7,112 nt of DNA, from NCBI GenBank assembly GCA_003175915.1, contig PSRH01000240.1:1-7112 (forward strand), read 5' to 3'. Made by a program: the position numbers and the translations under genes. Of this stretch, positions 1 to 6,073 are shown piece after piece (within the stretch, counting starts at the first letter, position 1; each line of letters starts with the position of its first letter). The notes under the pieces are model-generated. The model did not search any database. It saw nothing but the letters and a program-made list of their open reading frames with translations, and was not told the origin of the DNA. Source of the DNA: Candidatus Melainabacteria bacterium (lineage in GTDB: Bacteria; Cyanobacteriota; Vampirovibrionia; Obscuribacterales; Obscuribacteraceae).

Positions 1-129
1 GCTCGCCATGATCAAGAAGTCGCCGCGCAAATTCCCCGCACCAGCAAGAACATTACGTCTAATGCGCCTGAAAAGGAACCGAAGCCTTCAGAGCACGTAG
101 ACGTAAATGAGAAAGAGAAATCCAGATAG
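1..129 (+). CDS. C-terminal end of an unidentified protein (partial)
   Basis: An open frame runs in from the left edge and ends at TAG 127-129, giving the last 42 residues of a protein whose start lies outside the window. The tail is hydrophilic and rich in Lys, Glu, Pro and Asn, with repeated acidic-basic stretches (EKEPKPSEHVDVNEKEKSR) and no hydrophobic segment, so it is probably a disordered cytoplasmic or periplasmic tail. It resembles in style the charged tail of the small membrane protein at 3660-3995, but I see no real sequence match. It ends 60 bases before the Hva1/Tudor gene on the same strand, so the two could be co-transcribed. The family cannot be named from this fragment. That it is coding is likely but not certain, because only a short frame is visible. 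Confidence 0.5.
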   Translation, partial: ARHDQEVAAQIPRTSKNITSNAPEKEPKPSEHVDVNEKEKSR

Positions 130-189
130 ATATTTAGAGACAAGGCATCCGAAATCCGAACGACGTAAATTGTGACAAAGGAAGGAGTT

Positions 190-411
190 ATGAGTAGCTT
201 TCGCGCAGGCGACCACGTTTCCTGGAATGCAGAGGCACATAGAGTAACCGGTTTTATCATCGAGATATGTAGCGCTGACATTGATTTTAATGGACTAACT
301 CACCACGCTACCCAGCATGAACCGCGGTACTTTATCAAACCCGATAACAGCGATGACATCGCAATACATTCGGCCTCAGCTCTTACGAAGATTGACCCCG
401 GACTGTTGTGA
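190..411 (+). CDS. Hva1/Tudor-domain small protein (DUF2945-like)
   Basis: A 73-residue soluble protein that is almost entirely one small beta-barrel domain of the hypervirulence-associated Tudor family (Hva1_TUDOR, formerly DUF2945). Family marks are the opening FRAGDHVSWNAEAHRVTG, the central THHATQHEPRYFIK and the closing IAIHSASALTKI, which fit the usual pattern GD.V.WN...G...G.I, THHAS..PQY.IKSD and A.HK..ALTK. The family is common in bacteria and fungi; its molecular role is not established, and the SH3/Tudor-like fold suggests protein or nucleic-acid binding. I chose ATG 190 because AAGGA at 178-182 lies 7 bases upstream. An in-frame GTG at 172 would add six residues but has no clear ribosome site. 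The gene converges on the M23 peptidase gene with 43 bases between the stops and no obvious terminator. Family assignment is confident; function is open. Confidence 0.88.
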   Translation: MSSFRAGDHVSWNAEAHRVTGFIIEICSADIDFNGLTHHATQHEPRYFIKPDNSDDIAIHSASALTKIDPGLL

Positions 412-454
412 GAACCTGACGCTACCGAACGGATTGAATTGTCTGCGTATAATG

Positions 455-1237
455 TTAAGTTCTGGATGAGATCTCTGACAGCAGCTTATCTAGGGCAGCC
501 TGAGCACGCTCCATGTCATTGCGGGATACGCACCCTTCTCTATACAGTTGCTCGTACTGCTGTGCTTTCTTAATCGCCTCCTGAAGCTCAGCGATGCGGT
601 CGCTGGTTACAACGGTTGTAACATCATGGTGTTTCTCAAGCGGGGTATCAGCGGCCGTCGATCTGGTCCGGACTATATTCTGCTGAGCTATGTACTGAAC
701 ATCAGTGGATCCGAAGTTGGTTCGAGTGGCGAGCTGAGCCAGAAAGTGTTGTGGCTCGATGTTTCTGCCTGTTCGTTGATCTTTGAGCGCCAGGTGAAGA
801 TGGACACCAGTGGAAAGACCAGTGCTGCCCGCATAGCCTATGACTTGCCCGGCGGTAACTTGGTCACCTTTGCTGACTGCTATTTTATTTAGATGTCCAT
901 AAATAGAGGTGACGTTAAGTTTCGGATGCGAAATGAACACAGCATTACCGAGGTCGCTTTCTCTTCCTGCGTCAGTTACAACACCCTCGGAGATTGCTTT
1001 GACGTTCTCGTTGAGCTTGGCTGCCAGGTCAATGCCTGCATGAAAAGATTTTCGCTTCAGGACCGGATGTGTTCGGAGTCCAAATTTGGATGTAACTCTA
1101 ACTTGATCCAAAGGCATCGAAGCTTCCATTATCTTGAAAGGAACAATTGCGTTTGCTGGCTGGAATACGCCCGTTAGGGAGGCTGCGGCAATGACTACAC
1201 TGAAGATGGAGAACGAAAAAAGCAGGTGACGATACAC
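455..1237 (-). CDS. Secreted M23 (LytM-type) metallopeptidase with C-terminal coiled coil
   Basis: A 260-residue zinc endopeptidase of family M23, the group that cuts peptide cross-links in peptidoglycan. Residues 1-30 form a signal peptide (hydrophobic 5-24, probable cleavage after ANA), so it acts in the periplasm or outside. The catalytic domain covers about 45-165: H66 and D70 (HAGID) and H148 are the expected zinc ligands, and H115 (IYGHL) and H146 (in HLHL) the catalytic histidines, so it should be active. The usual HLHFE motif reads HLHLA here. Residues 213-257 form a charged coiled coil with YREGCVSRNDMERAQAALDKL-like spacing, reminiscent of the hairpins of HlyD-type adaptor proteins. 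The start is GTG 1237, because GGAGG (1248-1244) sits 6 bases upstream; an out-of-frame ATG at 1241 is only 2 bases from it. It is transcribed alone or downstream of the XRE gene, 324 bases away. The peptidase call is firm; the role of the tail is unknown. Confidence 0.93.
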   Translation of the reverse strand: MYRHLLFSFSIFSVVIAAASLTGVFQPANAIVPFKIMEASMPLDQVRVTSKFGLRTHPVLKRKSFHAGIDLAAKLNENVKAISEGVVTDAGRESDLGNAVFISHPKLNVTSIYGHLNKIAVSKGDQVTAGQVIGYAGSTGLSTGVHLHLALKDQRTGRNIEPQHFLAQLATRTNFGSTDVQYIAQQNIVRTRSTAADTPLEKHHDVTTVVTSDRIAELQEAIKKAQQYEQLYREGCVSRNDMERAQAALDKLLSEISSRT

Positions 1238-1561
1238 TCATAACCTCCGACGGGATATGCGACAAATTATTTTCTAGCATGGACGAGATTTGAGCGCTTG
1301 AATTGCTCTGGATGAGCTTAATGTTGGATTGCCTTCGGCGTTACTGCTCACAAGGCAACTAAACGATCAAGAGAGCACATTGACGAATGGCTCATCTCCT
1401 ATAGTCAAAAATGGTTTGGGATAGTTGTTGCAGCGGGGAGGTCAGCACAAGAAGTCCTTGCTCAAGGACTTTCGAAATTTCACTCGCCATATCCGGCCGG
1501 CCACTGCTGCAAGATTTTAACTTGATCCCACTGGTTAAGTCCCTGAACTTGGAAATTACAG
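1238..1561. other. 324-base non-coding gap
   Basis: No frame here looks coding: short frames on both strands lack ribosome sites and recognisable composition. The part next to 1238 carries the GGAGG site of the peptidase gene, preceded on the minus strand by an AT-rich stretch (about 1264-1276) that could hold its promoter, but no convincing -35/-10 pair can be named. The other clear structure is the inverted repeat at 1452-1471. A GC-rich CCGGCCGG self-complementary tract lies near 1495-1502 and could be chance. Confidence 0.5.
1452..1471. repeat. Perfect 9-bp inverted repeat, 2-base centre
   Basis: The left arm AAGTCCTTG (1452-1460) is the exact reverse complement of CAAGGACTT (1463-1471), with CT between. 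As RNA it would form a tight hairpin of about 8 pairs with a 4-base loop. Neither strand has a clean run of T after it, so a classical intrinsic terminator is doubtful. It lies 90 bases past the XRE stop and 214 bases before the peptidase start, so it may be a processing hairpin for the PAS-XRE transcript or an operator site. Confidence 0.6.
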
Positions 1562-2026
1562 CTACAAAGCCGTACTTCGCGACTTAACACCTTTCTTAAA
1601 TTCAGACCTTCGCATGCGTTGATCGTAAGAACTTTTTCGGGCGGCGGCCACAGCTAATCGTTTTTCCGTCATTCTCGCACGCAATAGCTGTAGATATCTC
1701 TTCCTCCAGCTCATCTGCGAGCATGTGTGTTTCAAAATCCCGATATACTCCAAAAACTCTGCATTTGTCGCGCTTGTCGAGTCACGACGCGGCCCATCTA
1801 GGGATGGGATTTGATCAAGACCGAGCTGGTCCATTATACGAAACAAGGAGAGCACGTCTACATCCAATGCTCCCTTTTCTATATTTTCTATCGTCTTTGG
1901 TTTAACGCCAAGCAAATTGGCAAATGATTTGTACGTGAGCCCAAGCCGCCATCGGCAAGCACTTACCTGTTCAGCGAATGTCGCATATGTTTGAACTACC
2001 TCACTCCTTATACTTTCGGCAGTCAT
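1562..2026 (-). CDS. XRE-family helix-turn-helix regulator
   Basis: A 154-residue DNA-binding protein. Residues about 18-73 form an XRE/Cro-CI-type helix-turn-helix: ACRWRLGLTYKSFANLLGV gives the first helices and KPKTIENIEKG (42-52) the recognition helix and its turn, followed by the usual helix VDVLSLFRIMDQLGL. Residues 85-130 are a second helical region, perhaps for dimerisation or partner binding, and the end (129-152) is rich in Arg and Lys. The ATG start at 2026 has GGAGGA (2043-2038) 11 bases upstream, inside the end of the PAS gene. ATGA at 2026-2023 is at once this start and the PAS stop, so the two are co-translated and probably work together, perhaps as sensor and DNA-binding partner (inference). 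No enzymatic or toxin domain is present. The XRE call is firm; targets are unknown. Confidence 0.88.
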   Translation of the reverse strand: MTAESIRSEVVQTYATFAEQVSACRWRLGLTYKSFANLLGVKPKTIENIEKGALDVDVLSLFRIMDQLGLDQIPSLDGPRRDSTSATNAEFLEYIGILKHTCSQMSWRKRYLQLLRARMTEKRLAVAAARKSSYDQRMRRSEFKKGVKSRSTAL

Positions 2027-2670
2027 ACGATTTTTTGTCCTCCAGCTTGATGGCTATACTTGTAAACCCTGCTCGCTGCACGTTCGGCATGCAGTTCGCC
2101 TTGTAACTTAATCTCAAAGGTTTTTTGATTATGTATATCGGTTCCGGTTCCGAACCATTTGATAATGTTTTTTTCTACATCCTTTATGGGTAAGGCGCGG
2201 AAGAGAATCCATCGGTAGTCATTCGCTGCCGAACGTAATCGAGCCGCTACCTCAAATGGCTTGCCTGATACCGTCGATTCCTTCCAGCTGCTCTTACAAT
2301 CATTTCGATCATCTTCATGAATTTCGCTGAACCAGGCTGATCCAAGGCTGTTCTCCGGATAGCGCTCGGTGATTTGATACCAGCGCGAATTGAAATAGTC
2401 AATTTCTCCTTCTGCATCTGCTGTCCAAACAATTTGCGGTATTGCTTCGGTGATGATTCGGTATTGTTGGGCCTTTGCTTCTGCTACTTCTCGACGCTGT
2501 CTTTCATTTTTCAAACCTAACAACTCTTCCCTTGCTTGCCGTTCAGCATTTAGCGCTAACCGCAAGGCTTCGTTGCTCTTCCGCAATTCATTAGCAAGGC
2601 ATGACTGATCGAGCACCTTTAGCGAAGGCGGCTCAGCATCGTGAAAGTCAGGGTCCTTCTGGACGTCCAT
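2023..2670 (-). CDS. Stand-alone PAS-domain sensor protein
   Basis: A 215-residue soluble protein with a coiled coil (about 25-70, rich in Glu, Arg, Leu and Ala) followed by one PAS domain of the PAS_3 type (about 72-185). Family marks are AIPQIVWTADAEGEIDYFNSRW (76-97), the HEDDR turn (118-122), the DYRWILFRALPIKD strand pair (151-164) and the closing WFGTGTDIHNQK (172-183). Such domains usually sit in front of histidine kinase, cyclase or EAL modules. Here the protein stops about 30 residues after the domain with no output module, so it may pass a signal by binding a partner. The start at 2670 has GGAGGA (2682-2677) with 6 bases of spacing. Its stop overlaps the start of the XRE gene. No cofactor ligand can be recognised. 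It could be a cut-down sensor from a longer kinase, but its good ribosome site and coupling to XRE argue for a working gene. Confidence 0.88.
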   Translation of the reverse strand: MDVQKDPDFHDAEPPSLKVLDQSCLANELRKSNEALRLALNAERQAREELLGLKNERQRREVAEAKAQQYRIITEAIPQIVWTADAEGEIDYFNSRWYQITERYPENSLGSAWFSEIHEDDRNDCKSSWKESTVSGKPFEVAARLRSAANDYRWILFRALPIKDVEKNIIKWFGTGTDIHNQKTFEIKLQGELHAERAASRVYKYSHQAGGQKIV

Positions 2671-2714
2671 TCTTGTTCCTCCAAAATTCCAGCTAGGAAT
2701 CCAAGCACCGCTTC

Positions 2715-2750
2715 ATTATCCAAATATAGTAGCACTACTATATTTGAAAA
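2715..2750 (-). promoter_or_regulatory. Possible promoter of the PAS-XRE pair
   Basis: On the minus strand TTTTCA (2750-2745) and TATATT (2728-2723) are 16 bases apart, and GATAAT (2720-2715) is an alternative -10 box. Either choice places promoter elements within or beside the perfect palindrome at 2721-2746, so a protein bound there would block transcription. The boxes are weak matches in AT-rich DNA, so this is a suggestion. Confidence 0.35.
2721..2746. promoter_or_regulatory. Perfect palindromic operator candidate (O1)
   Basis: Arms CAAATATAGTAG (2721-2732) and CTACTATATTTG (2735-2746) are exact reverse complements around a CA centre; the match ends sharply on both sides. It lies 50 bases before the PAS start and 107 bases before the HTH-KaiB start, in the only divergent control region of the window. 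The size and symmetry suit a dimeric helix-turn-helix repressor. An imperfect second copy lies at 2818-2843. Confidence 0.8.
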
Positions 2751-2801
2751 GGTAATAGTGTGCCGGCTGCTTAACTTAGGGTTACAGTGCTGGGCCCATG
2801 C

Positions 2802-2829
2802 TTGTCCGATAGCCGGGGTGTTATATAAT
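2802..2829 (+). promoter_or_regulatory. Sigma-70-type promoter of the HTH-KaiB gene
   Basis: TTGTCC (2802-2807) and a perfect TATAAT (2824-2829) are 16 bases apart. Transcription would begin near 2836, leaving a leader of about 18 bases before ATG 2854. The -10 box lies inside the second operator copy (2818-2843). The position also supports the chosen start over longer versions that would reach back into the PAS gene. Confidence 0.62.
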
Positions 2830-2843
2830 TGCTACTATCTTGG
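2818..2843. promoter_or_regulatory. Imperfect second operator copy (O2)
   Basis: Read on the minus strand, 17 of 26 positions match the O1 palindrome when aligned without gaps, including the unbroken core ATAGTAGCA (2838-2830). The half away from the -10 box is well kept (10 of 12 arm positions) and the other half is degenerate. It covers the -10 box and likely start point of the HTH-KaiB promoter, where binding would repress the gene. Confidence 0.55.
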
Positions 2844-2853
2844 GGTTCGCCGT

Positions 2854-3546
2854 ATGAAAAAAAGTGCCGAGCATCAGCGAAAGAGCAATCGAACACGCGG
2901 TAGAGCGATGATCGGTGAGGCGCAGTCTGCTAACGTCCTCGCCAGGGCAGATCTTATGGCCATGATCAGCGACGTGATTGGACAGCGCGGTTGGACGCAA
3001 TCTGAGGCCGCCGTTTTCCTGGGCGTGGGCCAACCCAGAATCTCCGACCTCTACCAAGGACGTGTCGACAGATTTACTGTAGACATGCTGATGATCTGGC
3101 TAGAAAAACTAGGCAAGGATGTCAGTATTTCGGTTCAGAATAGTATTTTTGGACATGAAGGGCACGAGAAGAAAGTTCAGCTCGCTTTATATGTATGTGG
3201 AGCTGCGGACAAACATTTGCTAGATAATATAGCGGCCTTATTCCAAGGAAATACTGACCGATACTCGCTGAGAATCATAAATGTGCTTGACCAACCGAGC
3301 CTAGCAGAGAGCGAACGCATCACTTCCATACCGTCCTTAGTCAAGGAAATGCCGGAGCCGCGCCTGGTCATTACCGGTGACTTATCTGCTAAATCGGTAC
3401 GCTGGCAGCTTGCCAGTGCTGAGCGTAGGGCGCTAGATAACCGGCATGCAGCCCAAGAATTGCGACAAGCCAGTCAAGATCAGCGGGATACACAGCTAAC
3501 TGATCGCGAACAACGTTCTAAAACGAATAGAAATCGTACCCGATAG
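2854..3546 (+). CDS. Helix-turn-helix (HTH_37/HigA-like) protein fused to a KaiB-like domain
   Basis: A 230-residue protein of two recognisable parts. Residues about 33-94 are an XRE-type DNA-binding domain of the HTH_37/HigA antitoxin kind: GWTQSEAAVFLGVGQPRISD (46-65) contains the turn and recognition helix, then LYQGR and the helix DMLMIWLEKLGKDVSISV. Residues about 107-187 match KaiB: LYVCG (112-116) for the first strand, INVLDQPSLAE (142-152, KaiB VIDVLKNPQLAE), IPSLVK (159-164, KaiB TPTLVK with its conserved proline) and GDLS (175-178). KaiB has a thioredoxin-like fold that binds KaiC in clocks and is also the sensor domain of SasA. Residues 188-230 are a hydrophilic Arg/Gln-rich tail. 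ATG 2854 has only GGGG (2842-2845) as ribosome site, 8 bases away; ATG 2908 is an alternative that keeps both domains. It is divergent from PAS-XRE and probably represses its own promoter through O1/O2. Whether it binds a KaiC-like partner is unknown. Confidence 0.87.
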   Translation: MKKSAEHQRKSNRTRGRAMIGEAQSANVLARADLMAMISDVIGQRGWTQSEAAVFLGVGQPRISDLYQGRVDRFTVDMLMIWLEKLGKDVSISVQNSIFGHEGHEKKVQLALYVCGAADKHLLDNIAALFQGNTDRYSLRIINVLDQPSLAESERITSIPSLVKEMPEPRLVITGDLSAKSVRWQLASAERRALDNRHAAQELRQASQDQRDTQLTDREQRSKTNRNRTR

Positions 3547-3598
3547 CATGGCAGTTTTGAATTCATTCCTCAACGCGCAGTACCAATTGCGGTGCCGA

Positions 3599-3653
3599 AT
3601 CAATCAACTAGCCCAAGCATCTTATCGTACAGACTCCTGGAATCTTGATTGAT
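3599..3653. repeat. Inverted repeat between convergent genes
   Basis: ATCAATCAA (3599-3607) and TTGATTGAT (3645-3653) are perfect reverse complements separated by 37 bases. The pair lies between the ends of the HTH-KaiB gene and the convergent membrane-protein gene. Such a long loop and AT-rich stem make it a weak candidate for a two-way terminator; chance is possible. Confidence 0.3.
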
Positions 3654-3659
3654 CTATAG

Positions 3660-3995
3660 TTAGTCGATGCGGACCTGTTCGTCCGAGGGTGGTACAGACA
3701 CATGCGACGAAAACTGCGTAGCGAACTTTTCTGCTTCCACCACATTTAGATCAGCCTCGTCTTGCACAGCCTCATTTATATCAGTGTTAGCTTTTATACT
3801 TTCCGGCTCGTTCTCTTTCATATTCTGCGATCCCGACTCTTCTGCAGGATGCACCGCTCTCGAACCTTTACGCTCCTTGCTAGCGGGCTTATCGCCAATC
3901 ACCAAAGTCAAGATAAATGCCCCAACTGCTGCAATGATCGGAGGCATCAGTGGTTTGAGAAAAGACGCTAGCAAAATGCGTAAAAGATTCAGCAC
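3660..3995 (-). CDS. Small single-pass membrane protein with acidic tail
   Basis: A 111-residue protein that I cannot assign to a family. Residues about 4-34 are hydrophobic (LLRILLASFLKPLMPPIIAAVGAFILTLVIG), with prolines at 15, 18 and 19 splitting them into a short amphipathic part and a membrane segment (about 18-34). A basic patch KPASKERKGSR (36-46) follows, then a Glu/Asp/Asn-rich hydrophilic tail to the end. By the positive-inside rule the tail would be cytoplasmic. The start is GTG 3995, directly after an in-frame stop (3999-4001); the ribosome site is poor (GGTGA, 3 bases away), and ATG at residue 17 is an alternative that would cut the hydrophobic part. A long open frame on the other strand (3667-4041) has Ser/Cys-rich composition and is judged a shadow. 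It lies 46 bases beyond the next small membrane gene on the same strand, so they may form a unit. Confidence 0.6.
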   Translation of the reverse strand: MLNLLRILLASFLKPLMPPIIAAVGAFILTLVIGDKPASKERKGSRAVHPAEESGSQNMKENEPESIKANTDINEAVQDEADLNVVEAEKFATQFSSHVSVPPSDEQVRID

Positions 3996-4041
3996 GAGTC
4001 ACCGGAGTTTGACGGATGAGCGCTTCGGCATTCAAGACTAG

Positions 4042-4296
4042 TTATCGCACCGGACTTTCGGTCGGCGCCTTCGGAACCGACGAATTGGTGTTTGGGGCGA
4101 TATTGCTTGTGCCTGTGTTGTTGTTCATGTCGTTTCTTGCTGGAGCGTTGGTATCTCTTGTATACATGTTTTGATTGGCATTTACTGCCCAGATTATGCC
4201 TAACGCGACTATTGCAGCTACAACAACCCAGAACCAGTTGTGCCGTTCTGTTTGGTCTTGAAGCGGACGATCGCTTCCTTGATATGTTGAGGCCAT
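4042..4296 (-). CDS. Small single-pass membrane protein, Asn/Thr/Pro-rich tail
   Basis: An 84-residue protein of no family I recognise. A short polar head (MASTYQGSDRPLQDQTERHN) leads into one membrane helix, WFWVVVAAIVALGIIWAV (21-38), followed by a low-complexity tail rich in Asn, Thr, Pro and Ser (NMNNNTGTSNIAPNT type) that ends in Arg. The head carries little net charge, so orientation is uncertain; the tail resembles extracytoplasmic linkers. I chose ATG 4296 because GAGGAG lies 8 bases upstream. The frame is open further upstream to 4422, but that part lacks a ribosome site and does not look coding. It follows the symporter gene on the same strand after 135 bases and precedes the other small membrane gene by 46 bases. 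Asn-rich tails of this kind are common in small envelope-stress proteins, but no function can be claimed. Confidence 0.78.
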   Translation of the reverse strand: MASTYQGSDRPLQDQTERHNWFWVVVAAIVALGIIWAVNANQNMYTRDTNAPARNDMNNNTGTSNIAPNTNSSVPKAPTESPVR

Positions 4297-4431
4297 GAGG
4301 TTTTCTCCTCTTTCAATGAGTATAAACATAAGAGCTAGACGCGCACCATGTAACCTGGTTCCTATAGTTGATTCGACCTGAGCGGGCGTGAATCCTGAGA
4401 CGTAGCAATTGCACTGTGGCACCTCCGGAAG

Positions 4432-5979
4432 TTACTGCCTGGTGGCACAGCTCTGGTAGGTGCTTGCCGTCTCTAGCATAAATGGCTCCTTTCTTTGGAA
4501 CAAGACGCAAAACAATGCTGAAACGACCAAGATACCGACGGACACAGCTACGGTAAGCCATGTTTGGCCAACCGCATTGCCATACACAAACAGAGGGACA
4601 CCAACGAGAAATCCAATCATCGTCCCCCAATAGATTCCCTTGGCGTCAAGCCTGTTCCAGTAAAAGCTAAGAACGGTCGGAACAGCTATGCACATTCCTA
4701 CACTATTTAGGGTCCACCACAGGAATTGAAGATTGAATCCAGGAATGTACACTAGTGCAAATGCCAATAAAAGCCCAACGATAGTAATTCCCACCATAGC
4801 CAACCGACCTTGCAGAAGAATCCTTTTGTCCCACAAAGCTTGAGTTCTAGATGCTTCTGGCGTTATCTGATTCAAGGACTCTTCAAGATTAGTCTTTTGT
4901 TCTTCCTTCGACACTGGCAGGCAGTTGAAACAGAATAAGGAACTAGCTGCACACATCGCGGAGTCCATTGTTGCGCATAGTCCTCCCAGCATCATAACGA
5001 TGAAAGCCACAACTGCCCATCCGGGCAGATAGTGAGCAACTGTAGCTACTCCAATCATAGAACTATCCACTCCAGCTGGCACGCTTATCGCCAAGGCAGG
5101 ATTTGCCGCAAGGAATCCGAGTGTTGATAGAGCAATTGGGACAATACCAAATAAGAGTCCTGCAAGGATGTATGCGGCAAAAAGTTTCTCTTTCTCAATC
5201 GAGAATGCTCGTTGCCAGTTCTGCTGGTCGCCCAGTGAGCCACAGATCAAACCAATACTGGTGACTATGCCGAACTCGAACGCCACTTGCCCATCAAAAA
5301 TGCTTTTATGCTGACCTGTTATACCACCAAGTCCGTGCGCCACGGCGCTCAGCCCGCCAGCATTGGCAAGAGTCCAGGGTATGATCAGCAAACCGCCAAT
5401 AACAATCATTGAGTACTGCAGAAAGTCGGTAACGATCGATGCGCGCATGCCAGAAATTATGCTGTACGTCAGGGTGGTGGCCGCCAGCACGAGCATGACC
5501 GCTTGCAGCGGAACGCCGGTAAGAAGTGTAAAAATGCTGCCGCCCGCATATAACTGCATCGTCACTGCAATCAGCTGGTACCAGAAGAATACCAGCAGAT
5601 ACATTTTGTGAACTCTTTCGTCAAAACGATATCTGATCCATTCTGGCTGGGTGTAGCCGGCCGGAAGATAATCTCTGATGCGCACTGCCAGCGGTGCAAT
5701 GATCATCAAGCTAAGAATGTTGGGGGCAGTGAACCAAAAAATTCCTGGCAGACCATTTTCATAGGACTGTTTGCTGCTGATGAACAACGCGGGCGCCCAG
5801 ATCCAGGTTACGCAGATCGAGACAGCTCCCAACCACCATGGCACTTTTCTTCCTGCCGCCATAAAGCCCACTGCGGTATGCCACTTGTGGGCACGTGAGG
5901 CCAAGGAAGTGGCAATAATCATTAACGCTGAAAAAGCAATCAGTAGAACGTAGGCTGCCACTGGCGTCATGACGTGCAT
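4432..5979 (-). CDS. Sodium:solute symporter (SSS/SLC5 family)
   Basis: A 515-residue inner-membrane transporter with about 13 hydrophobic helices, the size and plan of the sodium:solute symporter family, which couples sodium entry to uptake of a small solute. Family marks include GRKVPWWLGAVSI with TWIWAPALF in the first helices (43-66), GMRASIVTDFLQYSMIV (177-193), matching the SSS signature around the TD..Q motif, and GGLCATMDSAMCAASSLF (332-349), the helix that supplies serines to the sodium site. DQQNWQRAFSIEKEK (251-265) is also typical. A hydrophilic loop (353-385) separates the last helices. The substrate cannot be read: distant likeness to the urea/DUR3 branch is seen, but acetate-, proline- and pantothenate-type members share these motifs. 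ATG 5979 has a GGGGGAG site 6 bases upstream. The first gene beyond it is the tRNA relic. It is complete and looks functional. Confidence 0.93.
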   Translation of the reverse strand: MHVMTPVAAYVLLIAFSALMIIATSLASRAHKWHTAVGFMAAGRKVPWWLGAVSICVTWIWAPALFISSKQSYENGLPGIFWFTAPNILSLMIIAPLAVRIRDYLPAGYTQPEWIRYRFDERVHKMYLLVFFWYQLIAVTMQLYAGGSIFTLLTGVPLQAVMLVLAATTLTYSIISGMRASIVTDFLQYSMIVIGGLLIIPWTLANAGGLSAVAHGLGGITGQHKSIFDGQVAFEFGIVTSIGLICGSLGDQQNWQRAFSIEKEKLFAAYILAGLLFGIVPIALSTLGFLAANPALAISVPAGVDSSMIGVATVAHYLPGWAVVAFIVMMLGGLCATMDSAMCAASSLFCFNCLPVSKEEQKTNLEESLNQITPEASRTQALWDKRILLQGRLAMVGITIVGLLLAFALVYIPGFNLQFLWWTLNSVGMCIAVPTVLSFYWNRLDAKGIYWGTMIGFLVGVPLFVYGNAVGQTWLTVAVSVGILVVSALFCVLFQRKEPFMLETASTYQSCATRQ

Positions 5980-6073
5980 TAACTACTCCCCCTCAGAAAG
6001 GTTGGCGGCGCCCACCCGGGAACAACCATGAACAATCCAAAATGTGCCTGCCGGGGTGCTTTTGAAAAACCAA

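Noticed and set aside
548..1177. Two plus-strand frames opposite the M23 peptidase
   Set aside because: They are mirror frames of a gene with a signal peptide and intact catalytic motifs, and show no domain of their own.
2641..2853. N-terminal extension of the HTH-KaiB gene
   Set aside because: The frame is open upstream, but it would overlap the PAS gene start and run through the operator and promoter; ATG 2854 follows the promoter directly.
2854..3546. Type II toxin-antitoxin antitoxin (HigA) reading of the HTH gene
   Set aside because: The DNA-binding part fits, but no RelE/HigB-like toxin gene lies beside it, and the second half is KaiB-like.
3667..4041. A 124-residue open frame on the plus strand
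   Set aside because: It lies opposite the small membrane gene, is rich in Ser and Cys without a recognisable domain, and has no ribosome site. The minus-strand frame has a membrane segment and a coherent tail.
4297..4422. Longer start for the 84-residue membrane protein
   Set aside because: The added residues lack a ribosome site, while ATG 4296 has GAGGAG 8 bases upstream.
4416..4446. Direct repeat GTGGCAC near the end of the symporter gene
   Set aside because: Seven bases repeated twice with no other structure is expected by chance.
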